A stretch of DNA of 64,000 nucleotides, taken from Phorcus lineatus (taxonomy: Eukaryota > Mollusca > Gastropoda > Trochida > Trochidae). The notes beneath the pieces were generated by a model. That model did no database searches. It was not told the origin of the DNA and worked only from the letters and a program-made list of their open reading frames with translations. Positions 23,406-36,644 of this stretch are shown piece by piece (position 1 is the stretch's first letter; every line of letters begins with the position of its first letter). A program made the position numbers and the translations under genes. The DNA lies in assembly GCA_921293015.1 (NCBI GenBank), contig OV121090.1, positions 37,998,033-38,062,032 of the forward strand, read 5' to 3'.

Positions 23406-23965
23406 GCTTATCTGGCCTGAAAGGCACGATTGGTTTATGGCAATGCATGGCATCCGGCGTCTATCTGTCCATCCGTCTGTAAACGTTTCACTATATCATC
23501 TTCTCCTCCAGAACCATTGGCTCATGAAATTTTAAATCTTGTGTACAGACTCATTGACTGATGAGTTTGTCAAGTTATAGATTTGGTGACCATGTGACCC
23601 CTAATAAGTGCCAGAGTGACAATACCCTAAAACCCTATTTCATCTTCTTCTCCAGAGGAAAAGGTCTAGAAAGCTGAAAAAACCTTGAATACTGTACAGA
23701 CTTCTTAGCTGATGGAGATTCTAATATATGGATTTGGTGACCCTGTGACCCCAAATAAGAGCCACTAAGGCCACATCCTGAAAATCTTATTAGGCTCTTT
23801 TAAAAAAAAACTAAAAAACTAAAGGCCTAGAAAACAGAAATGTTGTGTAAAGACTCCTAACTTCCAAATATTTGAATAAATGGATTTTGTTATCCTGTGA
23901 CATCCATATGGTGACCCTGAAAATATATTCATTATAAAAAAAATCATATGTTGCCTGATGAGCTA
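23406..23965 (-). repeat. dispersed repeat related to the array at 1-848, reversed
   Basis: It opens with CTTATCTGGCCTGAAAGGCA, then GGCATCCGGCGTCTATCTGT (reverse of the GGACGCC tail), then diverged units with GGTGACCATGTGACCCC, and ends CCTGATGAGCTACAGAGCC. It is the same family as 1-848, but older. Confidence 0.65.
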
Positions 23966-24941
23966 CAGAGCCAATGCCTTAATTCTTTAATTATTTCGTA
24001 CCAATTATCAAAAATAAATTTTAGGGACTATATGTTAGTTTAATGTTAGTTTTAAATGTTGACAAAATAACATGCTCAAGCCTTCTAAAGTAAAGAAATA
24101 CCAAGGGGTTCAGACAGCTTTAGTTGGAACAGGAGGGCTTCATTGTATTCAAACCAGTGTATTAAAAGTCAATTTATTTCACACTTGAAATCTAAGAATA
24201 AAAAGTTAAGTCATTGAACTTTTCAAGTAGTATAATCCTGAAGAATTTCAGATAAATCATGAGAGAAAGATAAGCACTCCTCTCAGCCCTAACTCCAGTG
24301 TATGAACTCCAGACACACTAGTTCTGATAATATATAGTGATTAATGTCAATTTCATTTATCTTTTAAACTAATGTATCAAACTAGATGTGAATTTGACTT
24401 TAGAATTGACAAAGCAGTTGGTTAGGGGAGGATTTCATGGATATCGAGGCTTGATAAAATGCTACATGTCTTAACCTGAAAGTTATTAAAGGATAAAAGG
24501 GGAGCTTTAGCTTGTGTTGCGTTCAAAGGGGATTTTTTTCCATTTATCAGCTACTTCACTAGTTTCATACTTATAAAAGTTGTTTCCATTGCGATAATTG
24601 TGGTTAGGATTAATGCCAAATGTTTTAGCACTCTTACTTTCTCTCGAAAAATAACTGTTAAGGATTCTGTATATGTACAAATCAATTGAACATACTCTTT
24701 ATTTTAAAAAATTTTATCAAGTCAAATTTAAAAAAAATTGTGTTTATCAAGAGAATCCATGAAGTGTGATAAGTATGCACTATATACAAATTTAAAAAAT
24801 TAATAAATGTTATATGACAATTTTTGAATAATTAGAAAAAGATCACGAGTTTACTCTCAGTAGTTGAAGTTCTAATAAAATTAGCAAAAGAGCTGTATCA
24901 CATTTCAAGTTGTTTTCAAAATTCTGTCATGGCAGCTCTAG

Positions 24942-25439
24942 TTATCCTTCGGAGCCGTGTTTGTGAGAATCTTGCAGGTTTCGGTTCAAGAGATGCATGC
25001 TGGGAAACTGCTTAGAGTTAATGAAATGCACTTCCTGCGTATCAACACATTTTCTGCACATGCATTTGGTGTTGTTTTTTTGCACCCCACAGCAACACTG
25101 CATGCACAAGTGTTTGAAGCCGAGAACATGTGTGCAAGACGAATGCACCAAAGAGCATGCCAACATGTGAACAAATGTAACTACATGTCCATCTCTTTCA
25201 TGGAGGCACATTTCATTCAGAGTGTAGAGTCGTTGGTCACGGTCAGTTGTCTTTGAATTTCTTAACTTTGTAAGATAAATATTTTTGAGATTTTTGTAAT
25301 GTGTTTGTATTTGTGTATGATTGTTCATGATGACCTGGGTGATGTTGAAGCCATGCTTCTGAAGGTTCCTGAATCTTTGTCTACTAGCTGTGTACTGTGG
25401 CCGGATAATTACGAAGCAGCAAGCCATTCTAGAGGCCAA
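24942..25439 (-). CDS. unrecognised 165-codon open frame
   Basis: This is the longest minus-strand frame outside repeats and genes in the middle of the window, in locally GC-richer sequence. Near its start it reads RQRFRNLQKHGFNITQV, which could be a relic of a helix-turn-helix in a transposase, and its end is Cys/His-rich without a clear zinc-finger spacing. A 99-codon frame is open on the opposite strand. No family match can be claimed; chance or a decayed transposon are both possible. Confidence 0.2.
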   Translation of the reverse strand: MASRMACCFVIIRPQYTASRQRFRNLQKHGFNITQVIMNNHTQIQTHYKNLKNIYLTKLRNSKTTDRDQRLYTLNEMCLHERDGHVVTFVHMLACSLVHSSCTHVLGFKHLCMQCCCGVQKNNTKCMCRKCVDTQEVHFINSKQFPSMHLLNRNLQDSHKHGSEG

Positions 25440-25637
25440 TTTTCAGGAATCCATGTTCATTAACAATGTTAACCTTCCTAGATTGATTTACATAATCCTA
25501 CAATATTCGTTGACATTTTTAAGTATTCTAAATAAATCTATGCCATCTAGATAGTTGACAAATGTAGAATTATTATATTTGACATCACACTATTTGCAAT
25601 AAAACAACTTCTTTTACCTTTTTCGGGCAAGCGTCTC

Positions 25638-25735
25638 ATTGAGGCCTGGTGGGTGAGTTGGTTAGCTGTAAGTGCAATCATTGCTGGCAGTGTTTCATGA
25701 CTCTGAGTGGTTTGGTTCGAATTCTGCAAGGAATT
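25638..25735 (+). repeat. tRNA-like SINE-head fragment
   Basis: GCCTGGTGGGTGAGTTGGTT is followed about 50 nt later by GGTTCGAATTC, a B-box match. The gap is longer than in a typical tRNA head, so this is a weak call. Confidence 0.3.
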
Positions 25736-26742
25736 CAACATGAATTTGTAAAAACATTTGCACTTTTACAGTTAGTGTGATCCTGAATATAACAATGTTA
25801 CATGCACGTATAGGCTAAGTTTGTGTGTTTCGGTGTGAAAATTATGATGTCAACAGTTCAGAATGATTCAAATCAGAGAGTTCAGTAATAATTGATAATA
25901 AAACGTTGTGTATATGTAGCCAAGATCATTAGTGAAAGAAGAATACACGTACACATAAGGGCATGTACATGCAGAAATGCATGTGGACGTGTTTTCTGGA
26001 GGAACTCGTTTCTTGCTTGAATCCCTGGTGACTTGCACTCTCTGTTTCTCCGTTTTAAAGGCTGTTCTTTTGCAGGGATCCATATGTTTGTGTGTGTCCT
26101 TCATTGATAACTGTTTTAGCCTGTTGTTTCCATTAGTGATAATCAATTTCTCAAATAGGGTTAATATTGTATGATGAAAGTTTCTTTCTTTTGTATATGC
26201 AGCTGATAAAGGTAACAATAACAAATGATAAATTCTAAATTGGCAAAAATTTAGAGGCACTTTTCTTCATTTTAAATATTTCTATGGTGATCTATTCTGA
26301 CAATGGAGAATTTTGTACACAGAAAAGGCTTTCCACACTTCAAATTCTGAAATTGTGTCAAACTGCGGTCAAATCACTTGTTGCATAAATTTTATGTAAG
26401 ATGGAAAAATTTCCTGCTAGCTGACAGTGTGCCGATGGTCATTTATGGACGACTTGACAGCAATTAGGGGCCAATTATAAGAAAATCATGGAAACTTCCC
26501 CATTTCAAAGAAGCTTACAGCTTTTAAACTAATGTTCTTTGTACATTTGATAATGAAACATTTCAAATCAGTGCATAAGAGTAATATGTTTTATTGACCA
26601 TTCCGCAAAGTATGGACATAATTACCAAAAACAAGAGCTTATATACAAGCTGAAACTTGATTTGATATGTCAAATGATATGAATATTCAATCTAAAAAAG
26701 ATCAAATATTCCTTTATAAACATTAACACAACCAAGTACTTC

Positions 26743-26997
26743 TTAACCCATTTTTAGGTTCTTCCCCATCTTGGAGGTAGGAACACACATAGTTGGAGTA
26801 CATGAGTTTATTTTGGTGCTGGAGCTTGAAATTAGTCCGATGGATGTGTCAGGAAGCAAACCCCTCGTCTTGCTGACATTGTTAGATGGGCAACCTACAG
26901 GTGTAAACTCCACACAGCTTCCTTCATTACCTAGGTGTGTGCACGAGTTTACTGGTTTAGATGTTCTGTAACTCTCACTTCTACCATTGGCGCTCAT
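26743..26997 (-). CDS. possible exon, unrecognised
   Basis: An 84-codon ATG frame (MSANGRSESYRTSK...) with balanced, non-repetitive composition ends beside a possible donor (ATGG|GTTAAG). The opposite strand also carries a 66-codon frame. No family is recognised and no partner exon is proven. Confidence 0.2.
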   Translation of the reverse strand: MSANGRSESYRTSKPVNSCTHLGNEGSCVEFTPVGCPSNNVSKTRGLLPDTSIGLISSSSTKINSCTPTMCVPTSKMGKNLKMG

Positions 26998-27941
26998 ATT
27001 TATCTACTCCCAGAGGGAACAGTGTTTTAACAGGCTACTAAAACTAGTGATGCAATTTCAAGAAACTCCATGTTTTGATATCTTTACCTCACTTGAAGAA
27101 GAACTGGGGAGTTGAATGGTTTTGGATGCAAGGTGAGATATTTGTGTTGCTGTTTGAGTTGACGCATGGTTTGAAATTTATATATATCTATCTTTATATC
27201 TATTCATATACAAATGATGCAACAGTGAAAAGACACGTTATTTTTTATTTCACCTGAGAGAATTAAAAACATGTCTTCATCTCAATTATAGTGCTTAAAA
27301 TTAATTTTCAATATGTAAGCGCCCCCCGTTTCTACGCCTATGAACAACAGGGAAGCCATTCATCGGCACTGGTGTGACAGGCCCTGCTTACAGGCATTAG
27401 AAGGCATTGATCATTAGTCTTTTCATGAATAATTTGAAAATATGTGGTTATGCTATCTATATATATATTGTTTATTTTAAAAATGTTGTAAAAATTAGTA
27501 AATATACAGCGTCATGACATATACTCGAATTCAAGATGGATTTTTTCTAAGTATAAAGATATGGTACAGAAACATTGAAAGATATTTTGCAAGAATTACA
27601 TCTTAGTAATTATATAAATTATAAATATTATGATTAATGATGACATTCACATTTACATCATAGATGTTATTCTTCTTATACATACCTTTAAATGCAAAGT
27701 ATTGATTGTAAAATGACAAATTTAGAGTATATGCTTCCATAAACAGATTTTCATAGTTCTAAGAAATTTTGTACAAGGTAGTAACTGAAAAACTAACACT
27801 TTGTATAAATCTCTTTCACAGCACATTTGTGTAAGACGCATAGCATGAGGTAATTTTCACCATAATGATATACGTAAATTGCTCTTTCATGGAAGGAGGT
27901 TAGGAATGAATTGGTATGTTGGCAATTCTCTCATGACAGCA

Positions 27942-28147
27942 TGGAGGAAGAAAAGCTGACTTCTTCATCTTCAGTTGGGCTTGTTGCCATAACATGTCAG
28001 AGAGGCGGTCTCAAGAAGACTGTGAGTGCAGCAACAAGTGATTTGGAAGCTGATCTGCTACTTCCGAGGAGAGGGGATGTTTTCTGCTCTCATCTCCTGA
28101 AACAAAGATCCTGGGTTTATCATCAACACTCTAAGTGGCCAGGATGA
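27942..28147 (+). CDS. possible exon, unrecognised
   Basis: After an acceptor-like CTCATGACAG an ATG frame starts MEEEKLTSSSS and stays open to 28147, with a possible donor ACT|GTGAGTG at 28020. No family is recognised. Confidence 0.15.
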
Positions 28148-28916
28148 GCTCTCCATTAGAACAATGAGGAATAGGAGTTTAAAAGTACCTCATTAATCTA
28201 CTGCTCTAGCACATGAAGAATAGGAATGAAAACCATTGGCTCGCTTCTTGGATTCAAATTGTGTCTAATGCTATCAGGACCAGAAATTTTAGTTTAGAGA
28301 ACTTCTAATATACTTAAGCATTTCTTTATTTTGGACAATCTTTGGTTATCAAGCCAAGTATACATGATAAAAAAACAACCATAGGAACTAAAGAGTGGAG
28401 TAGATCTCAGCTGCGATCTCAAGGAACACAGATTCGGGGTGTATCTTGAAACGTGTTGTGGCCAAGTTGAGAAAAACATTTAAACAAGGGGATTTAGTGG
28501 TCTATTCCTTTAAACACATACTTTCCTTACATTTTGGCACCATTGGGCATAGATAAAATCTTGGTTTCATCTCCAGTGTAATAAGATATATAAAGAAGTG
28601 ATAAGAGTTAGCAGACAAGTTACAAATTTACGTTATCATTTCTCAAGCACATCTTGGCATGAATTGACAAAGCATTTACTGGCGCCATAGGTAAACCATA
28701 TTGAAATTTATGAACACTTCTAAAAGATCTTTATCACAGATATCAAGTGTCAAAGGTCTTATTTTATTGCAGTCCCTCCCTCAAATGCCTCTTGTCAAGA
28801 AGGGGTGCACACGCAACTTAGAAGTCAGCAAACTATTACAGACTGAAGCAAGAACATGTATTGGTACTTGTCTTATTGTTATTAATAAGTATAGCACCTA
28901 CACAAGCACCAAGCTC

Positions 28917-29014
28917 ATTGACTCAATCAGCTGACTTGTCAGACACCAGCAAGAGTGACCACACCTAATTGACTCAATCAGCTGACTTGTCAGACACCAG
29001 CAAGAGTGACCACA
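28917..29014. repeat. 51-bp direct duplication carrying AP-1-like TGACTCA
   Basis: Two identical blocks (28917-28963 and 28968-29014) start ATTGACTCAATCAGCTGACT. Each carries a perfect TGACTCA, so the AP-1-type site is doubled. No nearby gene is known. Confidence 0.7.
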
Positions 29015-29384
29015 GCTAGGAAATGATACAAAGACACCATCGTTTATATCCTTGTGGAAAAGAAACATGTGCAAAAGCAGAAGAAAGGGAATATTTCTGT
29101 ATCTATCTTTCTTTATAGAGAACAAGAGTATGTGTTTACTACATCTTCATGTTAACTGAAACACAAACAAGCTCATTCAGCACTTACTAATTACAAACAG
29201 ACATTATTGGTTTTTGCAAGAACATCTTGTTTAGACCAACCCAGATCAACCTGACCACAAACATCAGTAACAAGCTTGTTTTTGTTGAAGGTATTTCTTT
29301 GTTTTCTTAGATCAGATGTTAAGTGGCTGGGTTTTCTGATGTAGCTGTTGCTGATTGAGACCTAGTCTGTAGGCCAGACCCTGA

Positions 29385-29530
29385 AATAAGGTAGAAGCCT
29401 AAGCAAGTCTATAAGAAGACTTTAAAGCTTGATTTCAGTCTCCTTTTCATTTCATTTATAATAAGTTTTTAAATTTTTCGATTAACTGATGCATTTTCAT
29501 TTCAGAGTCTAATTGTTAGACTAATTGAGA
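29385..29530 (+). repeat. dispersed repeat, copy 1
   Basis: The segment with AAGCCTAAGCAAGTCTATAA and AGTCTCCTTTTCATTT recurs in reverse at 38215-38345 and more weakly near 50570-50650. Unclassified interspersed repeat. Confidence 0.55.
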
Positions 29531-31479
29531 CCTACCGAGTGAGGGTAGGCTTGTAATTATGTTTTTTTGTTAACAGGTTCTTGCAAGAACATTGGCTTTG
29601 TTTAAATGGCTTTGTTCTTGCTTCACAGAACTGCATGCATGGCTACATGGTAATACAGTAATACTGGGTTAGTAAAGTCATCTGTTACATCTTCAGATCA
29701 ATGAGAGAAGTGATATGAAAACATTTTTCTCAGTTTGATAAAACCTGAACACTGCCTGGTATACATACGGTATCAAGTAGCATTTTAGATATCCTGATAA
29801 TAAATGTGATATCTATCTTCATAATGATATGTTTCATATTTCATAGTATATATTACTTATATAGAGACCCAAATATAAAATAACTATAGTCATGATCAAG
29901 TAGCATCTGGGATGATACAGTTGTCCAGACAACTAGTTTCATGCTGATCTGTCAAATTTCAGTTGGCTGTGTACCGTAATGTCATCACATTTTGAGTTAC
30001 GAAAATATCACTTTATAAAAACATTGCATGATGAGACAAGAGTATTTTGTCAAGAAATTAGGGTTTCGGAGGGCAAGTAAAATGTCAAATGTGAAAGCAG
30101 AAGGTTAATGCAGCATTATGCAGACATGTGTGTGTGCACTGTTTGTAAATCATCTTTGTTAGGCTTTTATCTATTCCCTCTGGCCCTGAGACGGGAAATG
30201 TGGAGTTGAAACATTGTGCAAACTTAGAAAATCAGAAGGTTGGCGTTCCTGTATTATTCTATTGAAGTTTTGACTATTGGTAAGTTATTTTATGGGGAAG
30301 ACAAGATTTTCTGGATAACAATTTCTTTATTCTTAAATTCACAACATTTCAGAGTATATGCTAATTAACTCCTTCATTAGTTGCAATGCAGGAAATATGA
30401 AATGGGGTACATATATTGAGGATATAGTATAAGTATCCATGACGATACGATACGATTGCCTAATTATCAGTATGCCTCGAGCAAGAGCGAGCACAAGAGT
30501 CGTGAACTCAGTATTTCATGGGCATTGCAAGTTGCAAAATCAAAGGAAATGATCAAAATCAACCTCCAAGCATAGGCGGTTTACCCACTGTTGTAATATT
30601 TGGTATGCAATGTCATAGGCAAACTGTGTTGTCAAAGAATTGTTTATGGTGTGATATAACAAAAAAAAATATAAACCCCAATATGAATGCCCTCTTAGGT
30701 AATAAATATCTTTTCTGTTTATTTCACTTCTAAATGCCCTTCAATGACTTAAATGAATCAGCTATAAGTTCAAGAAATACTGAATTAGCATTATTTCTGT
30801 GTTTAATTTGCTAATTTTAATTAGGTCTGATTGAATTGCATAGAACTGGCTTACAAGGAAGTTAGCTGATATAGAATGAATGCTAGATATAAAAGGTTTT
30901 ACACATATTGATATGATCCATTACTCCCTAGAATATGCACCCAGAGCTGTAAGTATAACAGAGATTTTACCCTTATCAATTTCTTGAAAATTGTGGGTTA
31001 TATAAAGAAATAAAATTCTAATAAAAGAAAATTAAGGAATTCATCTTTGCAGATACTAATTTTCTATACATATGCATTTCTGGTTTTCACAGTTTGCATA
31101 GTAAGATATTTCAGCTCATCTAGCGGAAGCAAGCCTCTGCTCATTTGCCCCTCAAATGCAGGTGGCTCTCGTAAAAATGCAACTATTTCTTTGTTTTGTA
31201 ATTAATATTCTATTTCCAGATTCTTTGTTGCAATAACTTGGCATGCATCCACAGCTACCGCCCACACCAAGTGATAGATCAGTTGAAGTTGAAGTATTAA
31301 CACAGGAACTCGTGTTGAAGGATTGGAGATAGACTTACTTAGGCATCTTAGCAAATCTTATCTTAGATAATATATTTGCCAATATCATGCTTGAAAGAAT
31401 AAAATCTGTATCCCAACGTTGAAATATTCAAATTAAACCTATATACTCATCAGAAAATTTGTTAGATCCAACTTCTTCA
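29531..31479. other. no recognisable feature
   Basis: AT-rich sequence without tandem repeats, TIRs or coding exons that could be supported. One weak donor-like GTAAGTTA near 30281 has no matching open exon. Confidence 0.4.
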
Positions 31480-32128
31480 GAAAAGAACAGTGAAATCCAA
31501 ATTCTATAGAAAAAGCTGTTAAACCCAACTGCTTTAGAAAAGAACTGTTAAACCTAACTGCTATAGAAAAGAACTGTTAAACCCAACTGCTATAGAAAAG
31601 AACTGTTAAACCCAACTGCTATAGAAAAGAACTATTAAACCCTAATGCTTTTAAAAAAAAGTGTTTAACCAAACAGCTATTAAAAAAAACACTGTTAAAC
31701 CAAACTGCTGTAGAAAAGAACTGTTAAACCCAACTGCTGTAGAAAAGAACTGTTAGACCCAACTTCTATAGGAAAAATCTGTTAAACCCAACTGGTATAG
31801 AAAAAATCTGTTAAACCCTATAAGGCTAAAGAAAAGAACTGTTAAACCCTAAGGCTATAACAAAGAACTGTTAAACCCTAAGGCTATAGAAAAGAACTGT
31901 TAAACCCTATAAGGCTATAGAAAAGAACTGTTAAACCCTAAGGCTATAGAAAAGAACTGTTAAACCCCAAGGCTATAGAAAAGAACTGTTAAACCCTAAG
32001 GCTATAGAAAAGAACTGTTAAACCCTAAGGCTATAGAAAAGAACTGTTAAACCCTAAGGCTATAGAAAAGAACTGTTAAACCCGAAGGCTATAGAAAAGA
32101 ACTGTTAAACCCTAAGGCTATAACAAAG
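31480..32128. repeat. 29-bp minisatellite, ~22 copies in two blocks
   Basis: The unit is AAAAGAACTGTTAAACCC followed by AACTGCTATAG in the first half (to about 31800) and by TAAGGCTATAG in the second half (about 31805-32128). The second block is much more uniform. No coding frame runs through it. Confidence 0.95.
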
Positions 32129-32355
32129 AACAAATGCTTTATAAAAGAGTCAGTAAACAAAAGAGTTCCCACTTATTTGCCTGTGAGGTTATCATCATGA
32201 ATTCTCTGAGCCAGACAAGATATCTTTTTTTTTAAATAAGTTTTGAAATTCAATAATTAATTAAAAGTCTTCGAGCAAGGCAATGGATAAGAAACCATGT
32301 AACAGAACATGAAAGAGTTGATTTTGACTAAAAGTTACAAGAGAGTGATATAAGT

Positions 32356-32374
32356 ACATACATACATACATACA
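32356..32374. repeat. (CATA)n microsatellite
   Basis: Four to five copies of CATA. Confidence 0.8.
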
Positions 32375-34365
32375 CTCAATAGGGATTTGATACGAGCAAA
32401 CCATAATGCAGATGTTCAGGGAATAGAGTTAAAGAGATGATGTGAAATACAGTTGAAGGGAAGCTGTGGCTGTGGGGAAGTCATATTGCATCCAGGTTTT
32501 ACAGTGTGTTTGCCATTTTGTTGACATATATAACTACATGAAATACAGGCATTTATTGCATATTCTGAGTATAAAGAGTATTTGCATGGAAAGTATGTAG
32601 TCCTGAGGATTCCTATAGGTAGATTAAGCATGACATGTACGTATTTACGTCAATTTAAAACATTTGAATGCAAAGATTGTGTTTAACTTTGAATGTTCTT
32701 TTGAAAAAAGGTGCTTAACCAAAAGCCCATTCATTCATCTGTTATTTCAAAACAACTAGATGTATTAGAAACGCCTGTCATTTATAAAATTGATGTCAAT
32801 GTTTGGTATCACACTATTAAGGTGGCTGACTGGTGATTTTTTTCGGCAGTCCATTGCAGTGAATTGTTGCATGTCTTTGCAGTGTGGGTTGGAAACCTGA
32901 AGTACAAGAACGTTCACTTATGCAGACAATGCAACAATGTTGAAGAATGTCTCCACTTCTCCCATAAGTAACTTTCTCCGAGTGAGAAAGCTAAAGTACT
33001 TGTCGGCTCCTTTGACTAACAAGGTTTCAGTGTATTAGAACTGCATCGATGGTGTTAATTATCGCCTAGTTCCGGAACTCTTTATCTTGTAATGGAAGGA
33101 GGGGAGCCGACAGTGCTTGTAAGTGATGCGTCACTTCAGCATTCCTACCAGATGAATTTTCATTTAAAGTTTGAAGATAGACACCCAGAGAGAGGAAATA
33201 TTTAGGATCCTGATTGAAGAAGTAAATGTTTTGTGGTTCAGTTGGGCAGGTGGTTACATGAGTCTGGGGAGATGGAAAGAGGCTGGGAATTAGCATGGTT
33301 GCTAGAAAAGTTTAATTTCATGGTACGTTTGAAACCCTATTTTGTCACAACCAAAAATGGGTCCTGCGCTGTTTTTCTCTATTTTCAACCATTTATTTTT
33401 GAACACATCGAAATCCAGATAAGTGGTCAAGATGAGGGTCTAGAGAATGGGGAAGAGAAAAAGTATTGACATGGACAATGTAAAATCTTATAGTTCCTTG
33501 TTACCAGGTTAAGTGAATTCTATCTGCAAACCATTGAGTGAATCAGTTAGTCATTTCGTTTGCGGTAAAGCTGCATGCCAAAGATTGTAAGCTATGTATT
33601 GGATGAATTGGATGACACTGATGCGGAACACTTTCTGGAAATGAACTTTGTGATTGCCTAAGGTTTTTTAATTCGTAGACATGTACTTAAGATAATATGC
33701 TGTATAACTATAGATTGTGGTTTGATTGTTTAAGATTTACAATTATTTACAGAGATGAAAAAATTACTACAATAAATGTGGTGTTCATATAATGTTCTAG
33801 TTTCTCTATTGTTTCTTAGTTTTTCTCCATCTCAAAGATTGTTGATCAATATTTTGTGGTTAGGGTGACCCTTCTTACGTGTTTTAGAGATTTATGTCAT
33901 TATTACAGAACGCAGACCATAATAAAGCAAGAGTTTGAAAGACATAATTCAAGGGACTCGGGAGTAAGAAAAAGATTTGAGGGAAGTGGAAGTTTTTGTT
34001 TGATCAATAGATTACGAGTACTGTGAATGATCTTCACATGGGCAGGTGCTTGTAGCTGCATGCATGATGTTGCAGTTTTGTCAGATGGAGACATGACTTG
34101 TGGTATACAAAATTGTGAAATGTTTGGCAAAAGTATGTAAAGATATATGGAGTGAGATATCTTCTCTATGTGTACTTTATGTCTAATCTTTTGACTTCTT
34201 AGTGGAATTCCTTGTAAGCAAAAGGGCAGCTGTAGTGGGTGTCAAAAGTCACCGGACAGCAATCTTATGTTTTGGTTTTGGTCAAGAAAATTTTACCTTA
34301 TATGCATTGACTCTATTATGTGCAGTTATACAGTATCATAAGTTGATAAAGAGAAAAAGCTTTGC
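32375..34365. other. no recognisable feature
   Basis: Unique-looking AT-rich DNA. Frames of 70-78 codons occur on both strands near 33066-33469 without any family signal or clear splice sites. Confidence 0.4.
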
Positions 34366-34605
34366 CATTGGAAGAAGAAGAATAGGAAGAAGAAGAAGGA
34401 GAAGGAGAGGAAGAAGAAGGAAAGGAAGAAGAAGGAGAGAAGAAGAAGGAGGAGAGTCAGAAGAAGGAAAGGAAGAAGGAGAGAAGAAGTAGGAGAGGAA
34501 GAAGAAGGAAAGGAAGAAGGAAAGAAGAAGAAGAAGAAGGAAAGGAAGAAGAAGGAAAGAAGAAGGAGGAGAGGAAGAAGAAGGAAAGGAAGAAGAAGAA
34601 GAAGA
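34366..34605. repeat. polypurine (GAAGAAGGA)n tract, ~240 bp
   Basis: The plus strand is almost pure A/G, dominated by GAAGAAGGA and GGAAGAAG units. Such homopurine mirror tracts can form triplex (H-DNA). Open frames on both strands are low-complexity artefacts. Confidence 0.9.
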
Positions 34606-36464
34606 TTATCTTAAAGTTTGCTGTGACCAGGAAGAGGATAAGTGACATTGAAAATGAGTGCCTGACAACAACATAGATTCCTTGTCTAAAAGTTCCCTAT
34701 TCTGAATAAAGAAGTCATAAAATCAATATGTCTTCATCCCTTATCAAACCAAAGTTCTGATGAAATAAAGAATTCTTTATAAATCCTTATTCTATTCACT
34801 TCTACTCACGGCTTAATAATCAGATAAAGAAACTTATTCACAAGGAGATTATTTACAAGATTTAACAGTTCAATCACGTGAGCAATGCCGATCTTGCTGG
34901 AGTTATGTGGATCTTGTGTGAGGATGGCTTGTACACTTCAGACTGACGCAGGATCTCGACTGGGATTCACTTTAATGATATCGGATGATTTATACTGCAG
35001 ATAGTTACAGAGGCATCACTGTGGATTTAGATTGTCTTGCATTCCTCACGCCAGTTGCAGACAAGTATAATAAAGATAGGCCACACTCCAGTGTTTAAAT
35101 GTCTCCAGATCTAAGGGGAGCTGGCAAGACCGTTTTTAGGAGAATAACACTCTGAAGCAGGTGTGCAGTGGTTAGTTGATTGCATGCCTCTCTCTTCATA
35201 GTAAAAGAACTTACTGAGATAAATATATATGTTCCTATGAGTGCATCAGCTTCACTTTACTTGATAATGAAGTTCTTTCTAATTATACTGTTTTATTTAC
35301 TCTGGAGTATTTTCTAGACAGATTTTGATAAAAAAATTTAAATAAATGAAAAGATTAACTAATAAAAAAAATCCTTTGCTTTGAAAATAAACCTCCTAAA
35401 AGTTTATGAAGCAAATGACAAATAATCAAAACTCCCGCTCTTATTCCTTCTGAGGGTAAGAAGGTTATTGTTAATGGGAAGATTAATGATGTTGATTAGG
35501 ACATTTAAACAAAGAGGAACATATATATTTGTTTAGCCTTGGAAAATGTTCACAACTTTATCAAATTATGTAACATGTTCAGATTGTAGGTTTTATTTCC
35601 TCTTCTTTCGTTTACTGGGAACCAGGCAACAAATATAAGGGCATTATAAAAGACAGACATGTAAAACAGTTTTTAGGAAAGCAGCATGCATGTACAAGCA
35701 GGTGACACCTGATTAAGTGGTGTGGGAAATAGTATCTGCACTCAGGAATCTGGAAGACAGAAGGTAACAGTTCATGGAGTGTCTACAGCTTAAATGTGAG
35801 CCAAATTTGAAATTGAAACTTCCAGTTCAGAAAGGCCACATCGACTTGTTATTTACAAATTTTTCAATAAATATGTCATGGTATTTGAAGGACAACATTG
35901 AAACTAAAGCTCACTGTGCAAGAAGTTACATTTTATTGGCTGCATGCTTCTAAATGAAGTCATTCAAAAATGAAAATGTCAATTTTTTTGGTAATAACTT
36001 GTAATTCATGCAAATAAAGATTTCTTATCTGCAATTTTACAGAAAATTAATTTTGTAGTGTTTTCAGTGTTTATGCAAATCTGAGGAAAATATTAGTATA
36101 CTTAAAGGTTATCTTTTTAGTCAGCAAATTCAACAGTTATTGGTGAAAAGTTACAAGATGCATCATAACTCAAATCATTAAGGAAATTGTTACAAATCAG
36201 TTTGATAAGAGCAAATTGCAAATAACATATCTGCCAAGTAAGCTTTACACTGAAATTTGCACAAAAAAAAACAAAAAATAGAAAATAATTTACAACTCTG
36301 ATCATCAGAGGAAACTGTTGAAGAGCATCAAAGTAGGGTGTGAGTGAATAAGTACAATCACAGACACGTGCTTATACAACCATCTGTGGGAGGCATCCAT
36401 GTTCACATTAAGCTGTCTTGTCGATGATGTCAGCAGTATATATATAAAATACCTACCTCATGAG
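34606..36464. other. no recognisable feature
   Basis: No exon, TIR element or array could be supported in this AT-rich stretch. Confidence 0.4.
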
Positions 36465-36644
36465 TCACTTCCTATGAAGAACAACCTGTCTTCTCTTTGA
36501 CCGTGCTCTGAAAACCTGACAAGGATGAACAAGATCAGACAAGTTCATCTGAGGTTCTGTCTTCTTGATGGAACACTGAACGATTGTTGTCTGGTCATTA
36601 GTATTTTTGCTTTCTTTGATAGCAGCCATTTTTTTCTGAGTCAT
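36465..36644 (-). CDS. possible small coding exon, unrecognised
   Basis: A 59-codon frame starts at an ATG placed directly after an acceptor-like CTTTTAG and reads MTQKKMAAIKESKNT... to a TGA at 36467. Composition is protein-like, with Lys/Glu/Asp/Gln and no low complexity. An internal CAG|GTTTTC could be a donor. No homologue is recognised. Confidence 0.25.
   Translation of the reverse strand: MTQKKMAAIKESKNTNDQTTIVQCSIKKTEPQMNLSDLVHPCQVFRARSKRRQVVLHRK

Noticed and set aside
32356..32374. CATA repeat as a regulatory site
   Set aside because: An ordinary short microsatellite with no context.
34202..34648. Arg/Gly/Glu-rich and Phe/Ser-rich frames on both strands
   Set aside because: Translation of the polypurine tract; no sequence complexity.
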